Source of the DNA: Chlamydiota bacterium
GTDB taxonomy: Bacteria > Chlamydiota > Chlamydiia > Chlamydiales > JAAKFR01
Length of the DNA: 64,000 bases
Reading direction: 5' to 3'
Assembly: GCA_021772465.1 (NCBI GenBank)
Contig: JAJFLX010000012.1
Coordinates: forward strand, 191,404-255,403
Below, one piece after another: positions 59,579 through 64,000 of this stretch. The position numbers were made by a program, and so were the translations under genes. Every line of letters starts with the position of its first letter. The stretch's first letter is position 1. The notes under the pieces were generated by a model. The model saw only the letters and a list, made by a program, of their open reading frames with translations, was not told where the DNA came from and made no database searches.

Positions 59579-61728
59579 TGGAAAAAGCAATCTCATATGA
59601 GCAGAAACGCTACGGCACCTTTTACGGGGTGTTTTTGCCAAGTATTCTCTCGATCTTTGGTGTGATCATGTACCTTCGGGTGGGGATGATTCTCGGTCAT
59701 ATTGGACTTGCGCCTACCCTCTCTATTATTTGCTTGAGTTCACTGATCACGCTGATTGCCGCTTTTTCTATATCAGCTGTTGCGACGAACATGGTCGTCA
59801 ACAAGGGGGGGACCTACTACATTATCTCTCGCTCTCTTGGCATTGATTTTGGGTCTGCTGTGGGCATTCCCCTCTATCTGGCGCAAGCGATAGGGATCGC
59901 TTTCTATTTGATGGGTTTTTCTGAAAGCGTAGCGGGTTTACTCCCCGAATATGACCCGAAAATGATTAGCTTTGCGGCGTTGGGTGTCTTGGGGCTTCTC
60001 GGCTTTTTTTCCACCAGTTTTGTGCTCAAAACGCAGTTCTTCATTTTTCTTGCGATTTTGGCCTCCCTCGCCTCAATTTTCCTCGGACACAATACGGTAG
60101 AGGCGACACCTCTATTTTTTGCTGAAGGGAAACTCACCTACTGGATGGCTTTTGCTATCTTCTTCCCCGCGGTCACTGGCATTCAAGCGGGCATCAGCAT
60201 GTCAGGGGTGCTAAAGCAGCCGAGTCGCTCGATACCACAGGGGAGTTTAGCAGCGGTTGTAGTCGGCCTTGTCGTCTATCTTTTTCTCGCTCTATTTCTC
60301 TGGTTTCAGGTCCCTCAATCGGCCCTTGCTTCTGATATGATGGTCTGTGAGAGTATTGCGAAATGGGGAGTCCTCGTTCTTGTAGGGATTGGAGCGGCCA
60401 CTTTGTCGAGTGCTTTGGGCTCGATTGTGAGCGCTCCTCGTACGTTGCAAGCGATCGCAGAAGATAGAATTGTGCCCCGATTTTTGGGTAAGGAGTTTGG
60501 CAAGAATCGCGAGCCTCGCATTGCAACACTTTTCACATTGGGACTTTCGGCAGTCTTCGTATTCTTTGGCAATATCGATCTTATCGCTCCTATTCTCACC
60601 ATGTTCTTTTTGATCTCCTACTGCATGCTCAATCTCGTGGCGGGTCTCGAAACGGTGATGGGCAGTCCAAGCTGGCGGCCCACCTTCCCCGTCCCTGCTG
60701 TTGTGAGCTTTGGGGGAGCTGTTCTTTGCTTGATTGCCATGCTTATGATCAATGCAGGCGCTACTATGGTTTCGTTTTGCATCGTCTTTGCAATTTATGT
60801 TTTTCGAGGAAAAAAGCTCAGCTCAAACTGGGATGACATGTGCTTTGGAATTTTGATGCTCTTTATCAAAACCACGGTTTACCGCCTCCAAAGCGCTGTG
60901 TTTGCAAGCCGAAACTGGCGTCCTCACCTACTCGTTTTTTCACCGAGTCTCACCCCTCACGCTTTTCTTCTCGATTTCACAGCGCAGTTTACTCAAGGGC
61001 ATAGCTTCCTCACCTTTGCCAATATCGTGGCAAAAAATAGTCTCTATAAGCGCGAAACGGTAGAGAAAACGCTTAAAACCGTGCTGAAAAAAAGAAAGCT
61101 CAAAGCCTTTGTCGATGTCGATCAAGTCGATCAGGTGATCGAAGGGTACAAACGTCTTATCATGACCAATGGAATGGGTCCTTTGACGCACAACACCATC
61201 GTCTTGATGCACAGCGAAAGTCAAGCTTATGAGCTTCATCCACAAGTGATCAAAGAGAGTTATAATTCAGGAAAAAATGTCATCGTCTTGCGCGCCGATT
61301 CTGAGATGGGAGAGGCAAAAATAGACGTCTGGTGGGATAGTGAAAACAAATCGACAAGTGAGCTTATTCTCGTCATTGCCCACATGTACCACAAGGCAAA
61401 GGGAAGAAAAAAGAGTCAGATCACTATCAAGACTATCGTCAGCGATGAGAGAGCGCGTCAACAAAGGCTCGACTATTTCACTGAATTTTTCTCGAAGAGT
61501 CGTCTCAATGTCGGTTTCCAGATCTATGTCGGTCAAGAGGAGGAAGAGTTTAAGTTGATTAGCCATTTCTCAGAAGAGGCGGATCTCACTTTTGTTCCCC
61601 TACCCACTCCATCTGATGGGGATTACCAAGAGGTTTATGGGGAGCATCTCAAGAGTCTAAAATCTTTGAAGCGTGTAGCCTACATTTTGGCTGCTGAGCC
61701 GGTGAATTTCCAAGAGATCTTCCGGTAG
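59578..61728 (+). CDS. APC-superfamily permease of the cation-chloride cotransporter (SLC12-like) type
   Basis: YGTFYGVFLPSILSIFGVIMYLRVGMILGHIGL and FFPAVTGIQAGISMSGVLKQPSRSIPQGSLAA are CCC-like; soluble C-terminal domain. Confidence 0.82.
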   Translation: MEKAISYEQKRYGTFYGVFLPSILSIFGVIMYLRVGMILGHIGLAPTLSIICLSSLITLIAAFSISAVATNMVVNKGGTYYIISRSLGIDFGSAVGIPLYLAQAIGIAFYLMGFSESVAGLLPEYDPKMISFAALGVLGLLGFFSTSFVLKTQFFIFLAILASLASIFLGHNTVEATPLFFAEGKLTYWMAFAIFFPAVTGIQAGISMSGVLKQPSRSIPQGSLAAVVVGLVVYLFLALFLWFQVPQSALASDMMVCESIAKWGVLVLVGIGAATLSSALGSIVSAPRTLQAIAEDRIVPRFLGKEFGKNREPRIATLFTLGLSAVFVFFGNIDLIAPILTMFFLISYCMLNLVAGLETVMGSPSWRPTFPVPAVVSFGGAVLCLIAMLMINAGATMVSFCIVFAIYVFRGKKLSSNWDDMCFGILMLFIKTTVYRLQSAVFASRNWRPHLLVFSPSLTPHAFLLDFTAQFTQGHSFLTFANIVAKNSLYKRETVEKTLKTVLKKRKLKAFVDVDQVDQVIEGYKRLIMTNGMGPLTHNTIVLMHSESQAYELHPQVIKESYNSGKNVIVLRADSEMGEAKIDVWWDSENKSTSELILVIAHMYHKAKGRKKSQITIKTIVSDERARQQRLDYFTEFFSKSRLNVGFQIYVGQEEEEFKLISHFSEEADLTFVPLPTPSDGDYQEVYGEHLKSLKSLKRVAYILAAEPVNFQEIFR

Positions 61729-61734
61729 GAAGAG

Positions 61735-62526
61735 TTAGTGTGTGATATTCCAGCCAAGCCAAGCGATCAAAACTCCTAGGCCAAGGCAAATGAGGGAGAT
61801 GAGCAGATGGCCCCACATCTGACTTGAGGAGGGTGTTGGTGCAGCTGTGTGGGCACCGCTATGACTTGTTTCCCCTTTTCGAATCGTCATCATCCCGTGT
61901 TTCAGCCCACTTTTTACCAGCCAACGATTCATCCTAAAAGCTGCTAGTCCTGCCAAAATGGTAGCGAGGCTCATCTTTCCCCAAAAATGCAAGGAGAGGG
62001 GGGACTGCGCAGAGGGCTCGATCCCATTCCAGATGGCCATTGTGGGGATCATCGCTGCCATGATCATGTTCATCGAGGTGAACTCGGGATAGAAGGAGAT
62101 TTTGAGCGCTTTGAAGTAATTCCCACCCATCATCTTTCTCATGAAAAACGATTGGAAGATGAGCAGACCAAAGAAGAACCCTGCGAGGTATTCAATTAGA
62201 AATTCCCATCCCATGCCGATTTCAAAAAAGGTGATCACAAGGGCTGCTACGATGATCCCTGTTACATCACCTGCTAGGCAGTGTACCATCGATCCGAGTG
62301 ACTGCTTCCAAAGCGGGGCAATGAACTGCTCATGTGTTCCAGGCATCGGCTCTTTGCAAGAGAGGAGGTAGAAAAAGAGCCCTATCGGCCCAGCGTAGAG
62401 AGTGACAAGCCACCACCCCGCTTTCATAACGGGGGCCTCTGGGGTCACGGCAATCAAATCGTAGGTGATGTAGATCAGTGAGAGCCCGGTGAGTACAAAC
62501 CAAAAAATCAAGATACCGTCTATCAT
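61735..62526 (-). CDS. DUF4396-like membrane protein
   Basis: LVTLYAGPIGLFFYLLSCKEPMPGTHEQFIAPLWKQSLGSMVHCLAGDVTGII, MKMMGGNYFKAL-type motif, multi-TM. Confidence 0.78.
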   Translation of the reverse strand: MIDGILIFWFVLTGLSLIYITYDLIAVTPEAPVMKAGWWLVTLYAGPIGLFFYLLSCKEPMPGTHEQFIAPLWKQSLGSMVHCLAGDVTGIIVAALVITFFEIGMGWEFLIEYLAGFFFGLLIFQSFFMRKMMGGNYFKALKISFYPEFTSMNMIMAAMIPTMAIWNGIEPSAQSPLSLHFWGKMSLATILAGLAAFRMNRWLVKSGLKHGMMTIRKGETSHSGAHTAAPTPSSSQMWGHLLISLICLGLGVLIAWLGWNITH

Positions 62527-62633
62527 ATTCTTTTTTTAATGGAGTGGAGGCGGTAGTGCAATAAGTTTTTCAATACAGCCCATAGCTTGTAAACTAAGAC
62601 TCAATTAGTTTCACACAACAAATGGTTTTATAA

Positions 62634-62692
62634 TTGATAAAAAAACTCTATATTATATATAATCTTCATTAAATTTAAAAAAGGATGTTTTT
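62634..62692 (+). promoter_or_regulatory. Conserved promoter/leader of MAQ-ankyrin family (copy 4)
   Basis: TTGATAAAAAAACTCTATATTATATATAATCTTCATTAAATTTAAAAAAGGATGTTTTT-ATG; parallels 18064-18123. Confidence 0.6.
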
Positions 62693-63328
62693 ATGGCTCA
62701 AGCTCCCGGTTCATCAGGTTTTATTCCACTGAAAGAGTGCGATCGTGTTTCAGAAGAAGGGTCTAATCCCCATGCTGAAAATGAAGGCGACGCTGCGGTC
62801 GCAGCGGTTGCTTGTAGGACGCTTCCTGGGGCTCCTGAAATGCAACCAGCGGAAGTTAGGCGTGCCGATCTAATGTGGGCTGTTCGTAAGGGACGCACCG
62901 AGATTGTCGAAGCTCTTTTAAGGGAAGGGGCCGATCCCAATACAACTGGGAAGGGTGCTACTGTTCTTATGAGGGCAGCTTTGCAGGGACGCGCCGAGAT
63001 TGTCAATATGCTTCTGGATGCAGGGGCTGACCCCAATATTGCGGATAAAAGGGGTTTTACCGCTCTTATGGCTGCAGCTAGTTGGAGACATGCCGTGGTT
63101 GTCAGAGCTCTTTTGGAGGAAGGAGCGGATCCCAGTGCTGCTGACGAAAAAGGTAGAACGGCTATCCAAATAGTTAAGGAAGATACGTATCTAACATCGC
63201 GTGAAATTATTAATCTGCTTTCGAGTGCTAAAGAGCTATTTGAGGCAAAGCAGAGGCAAAGGGAGAGCGATGAAACTGAGCTAGTTGATATATTCATGTC
63301 TGGAATGGGCAGACAAGGGCCCCTCTGA
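62693..63328 (+). CDS. Ankyrin-repeat protein, MAQAPGSSG family (copy 4, dispersed)
   Basis: Leader MAQAPGSSGFIPLKECD; about 4 ANK repeats. Confidence 0.92.
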   Translation: MAQAPGSSGFIPLKECDRVSEEGSNPHAENEGDAAVAAVACRTLPGAPEMQPAEVRRADLMWAVRKGRTEIVEALLREGADPNTTGKGATVLMRAALQGRAEIVNMLLDAGADPNIADKRGFTALMAAASWRHAVVVRALLEEGADPSAADEKGRTAIQIVKEDTYLTSREIINLLSSAKELFEAKQRQRESDETELVDIFMSGMGRQGPL

Positions 63329-63426
63329 GGATAAAATAGGCTCACTCTAAAAATCTAATCAAAATAGTGTGGCAACTTGGGTTTCAAATTGTTAATTAAC
63401 GATTGAATCGGGTAGGATGCCTCCTA

Positions 63427-64000
63427 TGGCCGATCCGAAACGTGTACTAAGAGAACTCTACGACGTCACCATTCCCGATCTCGACTACTTCATTCGACAG
63501 ATCGATTGCCGCGACGGGTGCCCCGTTAAAACCGATGGGCGAGGCTATATGCTCGCTATCCACAACGGAAATCTTCTCGAAGGGTACAAAATTGCGCGAG
63601 GCCCCAACCCCTTTGCCTCAATTTGCGGCATCATCTGTGGCGCTCCTTGCGAGATCTCTTGCAGGCGAGATAGAGTAGACAAGACCTTGACGATTCGCGC
63701 GCAGAAGCGCTACCTCGACGAATGGTTTGGACTCGATAAGCAAGCGCACATCAAATCACTCGAATTTAGCTACGCAAGAGGAACGACAAAGCCCGAACCC
63801 AATGGAAAACGTGTCGCTTGTATCGGGGCAGGGGTTGCCTCACTTACCTGCGCACACGATCTTTTGAGGCTGGGCTATAGCGTCGATGTCTACGAGCAGA
63901 TGCCTCTTCCAGGAGGAATGCTCATCTATGGCGTGCCGAACTACCGTCTAAAAAATGAAGTCGCTCTCAACGAGTGCTCAGCAATTGAAGTGCTCGGAGC
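63427..64000 (+). CDS. GltD-like NAD(P)H-dependent oxidoreductase subunit, truncated by window end
   Basis: Manual translation MADPKRVLRELYDVTIPDLDYFIRQIDCRDGCPVKTDGRGYMLAIHNGNLLEGYKIARGPNPFASICGIICGAPCEISCRRDRVD...KRVACIGAGVASLTCAHDLLRLGYSVDVYEQMPLPGGMLIYGVPNYRL. Confidence 0.88.

Noticed and set aside
62698-63345. 215-aa minus ORF antisense to ankyrin copy 4, and similar antisense ORFs at 14603..15037, 16064..16327, 17381..17650, 17693..18058
   Set aside because: Mirror-frame artefacts of GC-rich repetitive ANK codons; the sense frames have clear ANK motifs and conserved leaders.

Overview
This window looks like ordinary chromosome from an environmental (non-Chlamydiaceae) member of the Chlamydiae. 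Evidence: chlamydial-type GreA fused to a long N-terminal region, TopA with a C-terminal SWIB domain, a double-length ThyX, RsbU beside a paralog, tandem TyrP transporters, NqrA, and thyX-hemB-nqrA-greA / topA-dus-yggT-ygfA-recA neighbourhoods. Most of it is housekeeping: enolase, GroES/EL, RecA, UvrB, UvrD/PcrA, RpoN, TopA, TrpS, Ung, TrkA/TrkH, PutA, two tRNAs. The accessory content is where the interest lies: (1) a four-member ankyrin-repeat family with an identical MAQAPGSSG leader and a co-duplicated promoter/leader, mixed with remnants of a transmembrane module; (2) a 686-aa protein carrying a complete-looking phosphatidylinositol 3/4-kinase catalytic signature; (3) an F-box protein with a C10 homopolymer tract just upstream of the F-box, so possibly phase-variable; (4) an AlbA_2/HATPase-like gene broken by two in-frame stops and bracketed by 14-bp direct repeats; (5) two intergenic regions with DnaA-box-like sites sharing an 11-mer, one with a helically phased iteron-like array; (6) a cryptic PilM/GspL-like plus PilN/GspM-like pair; (7) a catalytically dead-looking PP2C paralog next to RsbU. 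No CRISPR array, prophage or intact transposon was seen. All family assignments come from reading motifs by eye; no database search was run.
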